DNA from: Nannocystis exedens
GTDB taxonomy: Bacteria > Myxococcota_A > Polyangia > Nannocystales > Nannocystaceae
DNA: 64,000 nt
Reading direction: 5' to 3'
NCBI RefSeq assembly: GCF_002343915.1
Contig: NZ_NETK01000001.1
Location: 2,862,001-2,926,000 of the forward strand
Shown here: positions 33,742 through 41,732 of the stretch, one piece after another
Layout: each line of letters starts with the position of its first letter
Numbering within the stretch: position 1 is the stretch's first letter
Made by a program: the position numbers and the translations under genes
Notes under the pieces: generated by a model
Told to the model about the DNA's origin: nothing
Databases searched by the model: none
The model's input: only the letters and a program-made list of their open reading frames with translations

Positions 33742-36201
33742 ATGCATCGCGCTCGAATCGTCGCTGCCAGTGTTTCACGTCCATCGGCGCCGCTGCGCCG
33801 GAGCCTCGGCCTGGCTGGATGCCTGTGGCTGGCGGCCTGCCCGAATACGCCGTCCACGAGCGGCACCGAGACCGACACCGCCGGCAGCACCAGCGGCACC
33901 GAGACCACCACCGACGCCCAGACCACGACCCCGCCGACCACCACCGTCCCCACCACCTCGACGACGACGAGCACCACCGAGACGTCGACGGACACCGCCA
34001 CCACGACCACGACCGGCGACACCGACACCGGCGGCGACGGCGTGTGCGGCGACGGCACGCTCGACGCCGGCGAGCAGTGCGACGACGGGGCCGACAACGG
34101 CCCGGGCGAGGCCTGCAACGCCGCCTGCGTCCTCAACGTCTGCGGCGACGGCGACGCCGGCCCGCGCGAGGAGTGCGACGACGGTGCCGACAACGCCGAC
34201 GGCAACAGCTGCAAGGCCGACTGCACCGACAACGTCTGCGGCGACGGGGCCAAGGGCCCCGGCGAGGGCTGCGACGACGGCGACGACGTCGACGACGACG
34301 AGTGCAACAACATGTGCGCGCTCGCCTCGTGCGGCGACGCGATCGTCGGCCCGACCGAGGAGTGCGACGACGGCGACACCGACAGCACCGACGAATGCAC
34401 CGAGACCTGCACCCTCGCCGCCTGCAGCGACGGCCACCTGCAGACCGGCGCCGGCGAGGAGTGCGACGACGGCCCCGACAACGCCGATGCCGCCGCCTGC
34501 ACCAGCGCATGCAAGCTCGCCGTGTGCGGCGACGGCCACGTCTTCGACACCGGCGACGGCCTCGAACAGTGCGACAACGGCGGCGACAACGGCCCCGGCA
34601 AGGCCTGCAAGGCCGACTGCCAGCTCAACGTCTGCGGCGACGGCGACCAGGGCCCCGACGAGGCCTGCGACGACGGCAACCTCGATCCCGGCGACGGCTG
34701 CTCCGCGACTTGCAAGCTCGAGGCCTGCGGCAACAGCGTGCTCGACCCCGGCGAGGCCTGCGACGACGGCCAGAACGGCGACAACGACGACGGCTGCACC
34801 GACCTGTGCACGCTGCCCGCCTGCGGCGACGGCTTCGAGCAGCCGAGCGAGGGCGAGGGCTGCGACCTCGGCCCGCAGAACAGCGACAGCGGCGCCTGCA
34901 CCCTCGCCTGCGCCGACGCCTCGTGCGGCGACGGCCTCGTCCACGCCGACGTCGAGCAGTGCGACGACGGCGCCAACAACGGCCCCGGCAAGGCCTGCAA
35001 GGCCGGCTGCCTCGCCAACGTCTGCGGCGACGGCGACCAGGGCCCCGGCGAGGGCTGCGACGACGGCAACACCAAGGACGACGACGCCTGCACCAGCGCC
35101 TGCAAGCCGGCCACCTGCGGCGACGGCATCAAGCAGCCCGGCGAGGCGTGCGACCTCGGCGACGCCAACGCCAACACCGGCGCCTGCACCCTGACCTGCA
35201 CCCTGCCCGCCTGCGGCGACGGCTTCGTCCAGGCCGGCGACGGCGAGGCCTGCGACGACGGCAACCTGTCGAGCAGCGACGCCTGCCTCGCCACCTGCCA
35301 GCCCGCCGCCTGCCACGACAACATCCTCCACGTCGGCGTCGAGCAGTGCGACGACGGCAACACCGACGACACCGACGCCTGCGTGCTCGAGTGCCTCGAC
35401 GCCACCTGCGGCGACGGCCTGCTCCACGCCGGCGTCGAGCAGTGCGACGACGACAACACCGTCGCCACCGACGCCTGCACCGACGCGTGCAAGCCCGCCA
35501 CCTGCGGCGACGGCATCGTCTGGGCCGGCCACGAGGAGTGCGACGACGCCAACGCCGACAACGACGACGCCTGCACCAACACGTGCACGCTCGGCCTGTG
35601 CGTCAACGGCATCCCGAACGCCGGCGAGCTCGGCGTCGACTGCGGCGGCCCCTGCCCGAAGCAGTGCCTGGTGATCAACGAGGTCGACTACGACCAGCCG
35701 GGCACCGACACCGCCGAGTTCGTCGAGATCTTGAACGTCTCGAGCGGCCCGGTGAGCCTCGCCGGGCACTGGCTGGTGCCGGTCAACGGCTCGAACAAAC
35801 AGAGCTACATGCCGGTCGACCTCGGCGCGTCGTTCCCCACCCTCGCCGCGGGCCAGTACCTCGTCGTCATCTGGGGCGACACGGCCGTCCCCGGAGGCCA
35901 GCTCAAGCTGACCGCCAACGTGACGAGCAACCTCTTGCAGAACGGCTCCCCCGACGGCGTGGCGCTGCTCCACGTGCCGAGCAAGCAGTACATCGACGCC
36001 CTGTCCTATACCGGCGAGATCAACGGCGTGACCTTCATGGGCGTCGGCCCCTTCAACCTCGTCGAGGGCGTGCCGGCCAACCTCATCGACGGCGGCGCCG
36101 GCTCGCTGAGCCGGATCCCCAACGGCATCGACACCGACCAGATGGGCGTCGACTGGAAGTTCGTCGCCACCTCGACCCCGGGCGCCGCCAACGCGCCGTG
36201 A
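33742..36201 (+). CDS. Lipoprotein with 16 DUF4215 cysteine-rich repeats and a lamin-tail domain
   Basis: An 819-residue exported protein. The lipoprotein signal ends LAAC (CLWLAAC), followed by a Thr/Ser/Asp linker of about 65 residues. Sixteen consecutive myxobacterial cysteine-rich repeats follow, each about 30-36 residues with the core CGDG..GE.CDDG..N...C...C. The last is degenerate and ends CTLGLCVNGIPNAGELGVDC. The C-terminal 170 residues form a lamin-tail (LTD) domain: LVINEVDYDQPGTDTAEFVE, VSLAGHWLVPVNG, LAAGQYLVVIWGD, SLSRIPNGIDTDQMGVDW, TPGAANAP. Such proteins are thought to be surface adhesins or scaffolds; the function is not known. Two TGTCC-family hairpins follow the stop. Confidence 0.9.
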   Translation: MHRARIVAASVSRPSAPLRRSLGLAGCLWLAACPNTPSTSGTETDTAGSTSGTETTTDAQTTTPPTTTVPTTSTTTSTTETSTDTATTTTTGDTDTGGDGVCGDGTLDAGEQCDDGADNGPGEACNAACVLNVCGDGDAGPREECDDGADNADGNSCKADCTDNVCGDGAKGPGEGCDDGDDVDDDECNNMCALASCGDAIVGPTEECDDGDTDSTDECTETCTLAACSDGHLQTGAGEECDDGPDNADAAACTSACKLAVCGDGHVFDTGDGLEQCDNGGDNGPGKACKADCQLNVCGDGDQGPDEACDDGNLDPGDGCSATCKLEACGNSVLDPGEACDDGQNGDNDDGCTDLCTLPACGDGFEQPSEGEGCDLGPQNSDSGACTLACADASCGDGLVHADVEQCDDGANNGPGKACKAGCLANVCGDGDQGPGEGCDDGNTKDDDACTSACKPATCGDGIKQPGEACDLGDANANTGACTLTCTLPACGDGFVQAGDGEACDDGNLSSSDACLATCQPAACHDNILHVGVEQCDDGNTDDTDACVLECLDATCGDGLLHAGVEQCDDDNTVATDACTDACKPATCGDGIVWAGHEECDDANADNDDACTNTCTLGLCVNGIPNAGELGVDCGGPCPKQCLVINEVDYDQPGTDTAEFVEILNVSSGPVSLAGHWLVPVNGSNKQSYMPVDLGASFPTLAAGQYLVVIWGDTAVPGGQLKLTANVTSNLLQNGSPDGVALLHVPSKQYIDALSYTGEINGVTFMGVGPFNLVEGVPANLIDGGAGSLSRIPNGIDTDQMGVDWKFVATSTPGAANAP

Positions 36202-36567
36202 ACCCTGCCTCGCGCGGCTGCCGTGCACTGGACAGCCGCGCGAGCCATCTTGATGTCATCCATGTCTTCATAGACATGTTTATAAAACCATGTCCATGCG
36301 GACATTCACTCGGCGGCGCTCTCCGGCAGAGCACCGCCTCGAACGGAACGGTCGACCTTGCGACCCTCGCGCCCGCAGACCCGCGGAGCGGCCCGCGACG
36401 GGCATGTCCCCGAGGACAGGCGGCTCTTCGCGTCACCCGGCCTTCGGGACAGCTCCGCGCGACCGCTGCTGCCGGTCGTCGCCGCCCCGAGCCCGAGCTC
36501 CGCTCGCCGCTCGCCGCTCGCGTCACCACGCCCAGAGCCGCGAGCGGAGAGCCCGGCGGAACCGGGC
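36202..36567. other. Convergent intergenic region with two terminator-like hairpins
   Basis: The 366-bp gap between two convergent genes has no coding signal. Hairpin 1 is CATGTCT (36261-36267) / AGACATG (36272-36278) with loop TCAT, followed by TTTAT, the best intrinsic-terminator shape in the window. Hairpin 2 is ATGTCC (36290-36295) / GGACAT (36300-36305) with loop ATGC. A weaker TGTCC/GGACA pair occurs at 36405-36418. Confidence 0.6.
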
Positions 36568-39500
36568 TCACTCGACGAGCCGCACCTGCAGCTCGGCGCC
36601 CTCCGGCCGCTCCGCCCACGCCGCGAACGAGGCCGCGAACGCCGCCGACGCCGCCTCGATCGCCGGCGACTCCCCGCCCTCGAGCCCGATCGCCCAGCGC
36701 GCCGCGCCCGCGCCCAGCGGCCGCGGGTACGGCCGCACCCGCGCCCCGGCGTCCTCGAGCGCGAGCAGCAATCCCATCACATGTCCTTCGAGCCAGCCGA
36801 CGCACCGCGCCGGCGCCTCGGCGACCCCGACCAGCGTCAGCTCGACCCGCCGCGGATGCCCTGCCGGGTCGACCGCCGCGACGACGGCCGGATCGCCCGC
36901 GCTGGCCAGCGCGTGCCCGCGGCGCAGCTCCGCGTGCAGCAGCGCCAGCGTCGAGCGCGTCACGTGGCGCGCCGAGTTGAACGGCGGCGGCGTCGGCGTC
37001 CAGATCGGCCACGGCGGCTTGCGCCCGCCCCTCGGCTCCGGCGGCGGGGCGAACGCGATCGGCGCTCCCGGCGTGCGCGCCGCCAGCAGCATGAAGAAGT
37101 GCCGCAGCAGCGCCTCCGGCTCGGCGGCCACGCCCGCCTCGCCGGCCGCGCGCATCGCCCACGCCGTCACGATCGCCCACGTGTAGCCGCCGAGCAGCCC
37201 CCACGCCCCGGCGTCGAGCTGGCGCGCGCGGGCCCACCGGCGCACCCGCGCCAGCGTCTCGCGGAACACCGTCGAATCGTAGTAGTCGCCGACCAGGAGC
37301 ACCAGCGCGTCGGCGTCGACGCAGCCGAGCGCCGCGCGCCGGCTGGCCTCGTCGAGCGTCGCCAGCTCGTCCGGCCGCAGCGACCCGAGCGCCCGCGCCT
37401 GCAGCGGCGCCGGCAGCCCGGCGTACTGCAGGTCGACCGCGATCCCCTCGAACCTGCACTTCAGGACAGGCAGGCCCGCGCTCTTCACCGTGCGCACCTC
37501 GTGCAGCTCGCCGGCCGCGGCCAGGCGCTCCGTCACCGCGGCGAACAGCGCCTCGCGGTCGAGCCCGTCCTCGCCGGCCCACACCAGATCGAGGTCCCCG
37601 TCGGGCTGCGCCACCCCGAGCCGCGCCGAGCCGACCACGTGGAGCTGCGAGCCTGCGCGCACCGCCGCGGTCGCCCGCGCGAACGCCTCCGTCACCCGCT
37701 CGTGCGCCGGCGACGGCCAGCGGCCGAACGGCGGCAAGCTCCCGCCCGGCTCCTCCGCGTCCGCCTGCTCTTCAGGGCAGGTCGGCACGGTCGCGCGGAT
37801 CGCAAACGGCTCGTCTTCGCGGCGACTGATCAGGTGCACCGCCTCCACCGTGAATTCCAGCGGGCGCCAGCTCGCCTGCCAGCGCGCGATCGCGGCCGCG
37901 ATCTCCGCCTCGCTGCCCGTCAGCTTGGCGATCGTCAGGTGCGGCAAAAACCCCGGCCCGCGCGACGACTGCTCGTCGCACAGAGGGAACAGCGCCGCCG
38001 CGGCCGCCTGCAGGGCCATCAGCGCCCCGGGCGGGTCGCTCACCGGCTCGAGCCACACCGTCGTGCTGCCGCGGTGGTCGAACCGGCGCACCGCCTTCAG
38101 CGCGATGCGCAGCGGCAACAGCCCGCGCAGCGCCGTCGTCAACGCCGCCGCCGCGTCGGCGAACAGCGCCTCGGGCACGAACCCGTACACCAGGTTGATG
38201 TGCGGCATCCAGCGCCCGTGGCTCGGGTCGTGCTCGGCGCGGATCGCCTCGATCGGCGGCCACGCCTGCGCCGGCGGGATCACCACCAGCGCGCTGCGGT
38301 GGACCGGGCTCGCCGCGGCCAGCCGGGCCCGGCGCGCGGCCGCGTCGGCGTCGGCGACCACCTGCAACAGCGCGCACACGCCGAAGTGATCCGACGCGAA
38401 CAGCTCCTGTCCCCCGGGACCTGTCCCGAAGGGCTTGTCGCCGAACAGCGCGGCGTCGATCGGCGCCAGCGCCCCCGCCGGCGAGCGCAGCAGCGCGCGG
38501 TCGAACCGGGCCGCCTTGCCGGTGCGGGTCGCCAGCGCCGCCAGCGGGTTGGCCTGCGGGTCGAACGTGAAGCCCGGGTGGTGCGGGTGGACCTCGCGCC
38601 ACACGTCGACCAGGCCCGCGCGCGCGAGCTGCTGGTCCTCCTCGCCGTCGCCGAAGTTGAGGTCGCCGAGCACCAGCGCGTCGTCGACGTCGGCGCGGCC
38701 GAGCCGCTCGACCAGCACCGCCAATTGTTCGGCGCGGCGGTCGTCCGCGTCGGCCTTGCGGTTGCTCGTCAGGTGGACCGCGGCGACCGCCAGCCGCCGG
38801 CCCGCGAGCGACAGCCGCCCGACCACCAGCCGCTTGCGCGCCGAGAACTCGTGCAGCTCGAGCGCCAGCGGCCAGCGCGACAGCAGCACCTGCCCGTACG
38901 GCTGCAGCCCCTCGGCGTCTGGCCCTTCGGACACGTAGTAGCCCGCGCGCAGCCACGGAGCCGCCAGCAGCTCGGCCCACAGCCGCGGCGTCACCTCCTG
39001 CAGGGCGATGATGTCGGCGTCGCGCTCGCGCAGCAGCTCGCTGCACACCGGCGCGCGCGCCTCGCTGTAGAGCTGCTCGGGCTCGTACAGGTCGAACAGC
39101 ACGTTGTAGGTCGCGACCTGCAGCGCCTCGACGCGCGCCTCGTGCAGCCCCGCCGTCGCCACCGGCAGCCAGGCCCCGCGGAGCGGGTCGAAGCGGAAGC
39201 ACGGCCGGGTCACGAACAGCGCCGGGCCGGTCCGCGCCTTGCTGCGCCGCGTCGGCGTCGGCGTCGGCGCGGCGACCGGGGCCGGCGCGCACGCGCGGGC
39301 GATCGCCGCGTGATCGGGGGCCGGGCTGTCACCTGACCCGAAGACCAGGTCGATGCGGGACCGGCGATCCCACACGATCAGCTCGCCGGCCTTGATGAAG
39401 AAGATCCGGTGCCACGGGATCTCGTTGTCGCCGGCGAAGAAGTCGGCGAGCGGCGCCTCGCGCACGCCGGCGAAGCGCTCCTCGTAGCCGACCACGAACC

Positions 39501-39588
39501 TTCGCACGTCGAACGTCGCGTCGAAGCGGAGCCGCCCGACCACGTCCTGCACCGGCCGGAGCCCCTGCTTGTCGCGCTGCTTCGCCAT
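36568..39588 (-). CDS. Four-domain RNA end-processing protein: MJ1316-like, EEP nuclease, 2H phosphoesterase, poly(A) polymerase
   Basis: A 1006-residue protein of four modules. Residues about 15-88 match the MJ1316 RNA-end recognition domain (RLRFDATFDVRRFVVGYEER, IPWHRIFFIKAGELIVWDR). About 155-410 is an endonuclease/exonuclease/phosphatase domain with YNVLFD (161-166), Glu198 in LQEVT, GDLNFGD (308-314) and SDHFG (399-403). About 430-600 is a 2H phosphoesterase with HINL (463-466, Thr replaced by Asn) and HLTI (550-553). About 625-895 is a eukaryotic-type poly(A) polymerase: GSARLGVAQPDGDLDLV with Asp665 and Asp667, third Asp719 in FEGIAVDLQYA, and the central-domain LGGYTWAIVTAWA. A C-terminal alpha/beta part may bind RNA. 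No signal peptide is seen, so it is cytoplasmic. The combined activities suggest RNA 3'-end trimming, 2',3'-cyclic phosphate removal and nucleotide addition; this is inferred. Confidence 0.88.
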   Translation of the reverse strand: MAKQRDKQGLRPVQDVVGRLRFDATFDVRRFVVGYEERFAGVREAPLADFFAGDNEIPWHRIFFIKAGELIVWDRRSRIDLVFGSGDSPAPDHAAIARACAPAPVAAPTPTPTRRSKARTGPALFVTRPCFRFDPLRGAWLPVATAGLHEARVEALQVATYNVLFDLYEPEQLYSEARAPVCSELLRERDADIIALQEVTPRLWAELLAAPWLRAGYYVSEGPDAEGLQPYGQVLLSRWPLALELHEFSARKRLVVGRLSLAGRRLAVAAVHLTSNRKADADDRRAEQLAVLVERLGRADVDDALVLGDLNFGDGEEDQQLARAGLVDVWREVHPHHPGFTFDPQANPLAALATRTGKAARFDRALLRSPAGALAPIDAALFGDKPFGTGPGGQELFASDHFGVCALLQVVADADAAARRARLAAASPVHRSALVVIPPAQAWPPIEAIRAEHDPSHGRWMPHINLVYGFVPEALFADAAAALTTALRGLLPLRIALKAVRRFDHRGSTTVWLEPVSDPPGALMALQAAAAALFPLCDEQSSRGPGFLPHLTIAKLTGSEAEIAAAIARWQASWRPLEFTVEAVHLISRREDEPFAIRATVPTCPEEQADAEEPGGSLPPFGRWPSPAHERVTEAFARATAAVRAGSQLHVVGSARLGVAQPDGDLDLVWAGEDGLDREALFAAVTERLAAAGELHEVRTVKSAGLPVLKCRFEGIAVDLQYAGLPAPLQARALGSLRPDELATLDEASRRAALGCVDADALVLLVGDYYDSTVFRETLARVRRWARARQLDAGAWGLLGGYTWAIVTAWAMRAAGEAGVAAEPEALLRHFFMLLAARTPGAPIAFAPPPEPRGGRKPPWPIWTPTPPPFNSARHVTRSTLALLHAELRRGHALASAGDPAVVAAVDPAGHPRRVELTLVGVAEAPARCVGWLEGHVMGLLLALEDAGARVRPYPRPLGAGAARWAIGLEGGESPAIEAASAAFAASFAAWAERPEGAELQVRLVE

Positions 39589-39763
39589 GACCGACCCGCC
39601 GCAGACCGCGCTGCGGGGACCCGCAGGCTAGGCAGCGACGCCCGCGGACGCAAGGGGTCTCTCGAGCCGCGCGCCCGCGCCCGCGCGTGCGTGCGGCACT
39701 CGAGTTCGCGCGCATCGCCGTGCGCACGCCGCCGCGCCGACCGGCGGTGTTACCGTCGCCGCC

Positions 39764-41332
39764 ATGCATCGTCCGTTGCTGATCGCGACCTCGTCTCTCG
39801 CCATCGCCCTCGCCAGCGCCACGGCTCACGCCGCCGAGGTGCCGGTGACCGATGTCGACGCCCTCCTCGCTGCCATCGCCGCCGCTCAGCCCGGCGACAC
39901 CATCGTCCTCGCCGCCGGCGAGTACGAGGTGCACCAGGGCAAGATCGCCTGCGAGACCCCCGGCACCGCCGACGCCCCGATCGTCGTCCGCGCCGCCGAG
40001 CCGGGCGCGGCCAAGCTGCGCCTCGACTCGCTCGAGGGCTTCCACGTGCGCGCCCCCTACTGGCGCTTCGAGGGCCTCGACATCGAGGGCATCTGCGCCG
40101 CCGACAGCGACTGCGAGCACGCCTTCCACATCACCGGCGCCGCCAGCAACACCCACATCGTCGGCAACCGCCTGCACGGCTTCAACGCCATGATCAAGGG
40201 CAACGGCGAGCCGATCGGGCCCAACAACGCCTACGAGCACCCCGACGACGTCGTCGTCGAGTACAACGAGTTCTTCAACGAGGCGCCGCGCGACACCAGC
40301 AACCCCGTCACCCCGATCGACGTCGTCGGCGGCCAGCGGTGGATCCTCCGCGGCAACTTCATCCACGACCACGCCAAGGGCGGCGGCGACAACATCAGCT
40401 ACGCCGCCTTCCTCAAGGGCCACTCGAAGGACGGGCTCATCGAGCGCAACCTCGTGGTGTGCGAGCTGCTCCACAGCGGCCAGATCCGCCTCGGCCTGTC
40501 GCTCGGCGGCGGCGGCTCGAGCCCCGACATGATCTGCGAGGACGGGGCGTGCAAGCCGGAGCACGAGCGGGGCATCGTGCGCAACAACCTGATCCTCAAC
40601 TGCCCGGCCGACGTCGGCATCTACATCAACGCCGGCGCCGACTCGAAGATCTTCAACAACACCCTCTACAACACCACCGGCATCGACATGCGCTTCGCCG
40701 AGACCACCGGCGTCGTCCACAACAACCTGCTGATGGGCAAGATCCGCGACCGCGACGGCGCCGTCACCGACAAGCAGAGCAACGTCGTCGAGGCCACCCT
40801 CGACCAGTTCGCCGCCTGGTTCGCCGACCCCGCCGCGCAGGACTTCACCCTCGTCGACGGCGCCGCCTTCGTCGACCTCGGCCTCGCCGTGCCCGAGGTC
40901 ACCGACGATTACTGCGGCAACGATCGCGACGACGGCGCGCCCGACATCGGCGCGATCGAGTACGACGGCGACGGCTGCAACGGCGGCCTGCCGGTCCCCG
41001 GCGGCAGCAGCGGCGGCGAGACCACGGGCGACCCGACCGGCGATCCCACCGGCGATCCCACCACCGGCGATCCCACCACCAGCGACTCCGGCGATCCGAC
41101 CGGCGGCCCGACGACCGCAGATCCGGGCGGGACGGACAGCGAGACGTCGAGCGGCGAGCCGACCGGCGGCGCCACCACGCAAGCGGGCACCGACGGCAGC
41201 AGCGCCACCGACACCTCGCCCGCCACCGACGACGACGGCGGCTGCGGCTGCCGCAGCGATGCGTCCGCCGGCGGACCGCTCGCCCTGCTCGCCCTCGCAG
41301 GCCTGCTGCGCCGGCGCCGGCGTCATTCGTAG
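39764..41332 (+). CDS. Secreted parallel beta-helix protein with MYXO-CTERM, second copy
   Basis: A 522-residue surface protein. The signal peptide ends ATAHA. The beta-helix domain (about residues 25-395) starts with a chondroitinase-B/PL6-like pattern: DVDALLAAIAAAQPGDTIVL, AAGEYEVHQGKI, PYWRFEGLDIEGI, HIVGNRLHGFNAMIKGNG, RGIVRNNLILNCPADVGIYI, and it ends GAPDIGAIEYDG. A GDPTGDPTTGDPTT linker precedes the MYXO-CTERM tail DDDGGCGCRSDAS, a hydrophobic stretch and LLRRRRRHS. It shares fold, linker style and tail with the 19846 protein, so they are paralogues. Polysaccharide lyase activity is plausible but unproven. The stop codon is the first unit of a degenerate repeat array. Confidence 0.9.
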   Translation: MHRPLLIATSSLAIALASATAHAAEVPVTDVDALLAAIAAAQPGDTIVLAAGEYEVHQGKIACETPGTADAPIVVRAAEPGAAKLRLDSLEGFHVRAPYWRFEGLDIEGICAADSDCEHAFHITGAASNTHIVGNRLHGFNAMIKGNGEPIGPNNAYEHPDDVVVEYNEFFNEAPRDTSNPVTPIDVVGGQRWILRGNFIHDHAKGGGDNISYAAFLKGHSKDGLIERNLVVCELLHSGQIRLGLSLGGGGSSPDMICEDGACKPEHERGIVRNNLILNCPADVGIYINAGADSKIFNNTLYNTTGIDMRFAETTGVVHNNLLMGKIRDRDGAVTDKQSNVVEATLDQFAAWFADPAAQDFTLVDGAAFVDLGLAVPEVTDDYCGNDRDDGAPDIGAIEYDGDGCNGGLPVPGGSSGGETTGDPTGDPTGDPTTGDPTTSDSGDPTGGPTTADPGGTDSETSSGEPTGGATTQAGTDGSSATDTSPATDDDGGCGCRSDASAGGPLALLALAGLLRRRRRHS

Positions 41333-41603
41333 CAGTCGCCCGCGGCGGGCGGACGCCCGTCACCGCTCCCCATTCGTGGCAGTCGTTCGCTCGCCCCCGA
41401 GCGGGCGACTCGCCCGCACCTCACTGCGCCCCATGACTCGCGGTCGCCCGCCCGCCCCCGCGCGGACGGCTCGCCCGCCCGTCGCCGCGCCCATTCGTGG
41501 CAGTCGCCCTCGCCCCGGCCCTCTCACCGGCGTCGACGCCATTCGTGGCAGTCGCCTGCTCCCCCGGCCCCTCGTCGGCGTCGGCGTCATTCGTGGTCGT
41601 CAC
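41324..41603 (+). repeat. Six-unit degenerate direct-repeat array
   Basis: The motif CATTCGTGGCAGTCGCC recurs with variations at 41324, 41371, 41432, 41492, 41540 and 41588, spaced 47-61 bp and separated by C/G-rich sequence. The first unit (CATTCGTAGCAGTCGCC) contains the stop codon of the beta-helix gene. The units and spacers drift, which fits tandem duplication of a gene end, not CRISPR. The remaining gap 41333-41732 shows no gene. Confidence 0.7.
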
Positions 41604-41732
41604 CTCCCCGCCCCTCGTCCCGGTCGCGCGCCGCCGCGCGCCGAGATTCGGTTGCCGCCGATGCGTCGCGTGCCATGCTCCTGCGCTCCGCGATCTTCCC
41701 CATCGCCGGCGAGCGGCCGGATCGGAGCACGC

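Noticed and set aside
32762..33784. A 340-codon minus-strand frame in the gap before the DUF4215 gene
   Set aside because: Arg/Gly-rich without any motif; it overlaps the start of the GlcG-like gene and has no ribosome site.
33775..36228. An 817-codon minus-strand frame rich in Val/Ala/Gly
   Set aside because: It mirrors the DUF4215 repeats of the plus-strand gene; its periodicity is inherited from them.
38403..38430. CCTGTCCCCCGGGACCTGTCCCG as an inserted hairpin element
   Set aside because: It is in frame within the EEP domain before the SDHFG motif and does not disturb the protein; no evidence of an insertion.
41324..41603. A possible CRISPR array
   Set aside because: Units are degenerate, spacers are similar C-rich sequence of uneven length, the first unit lies inside a gene end, and there are no cas genes.
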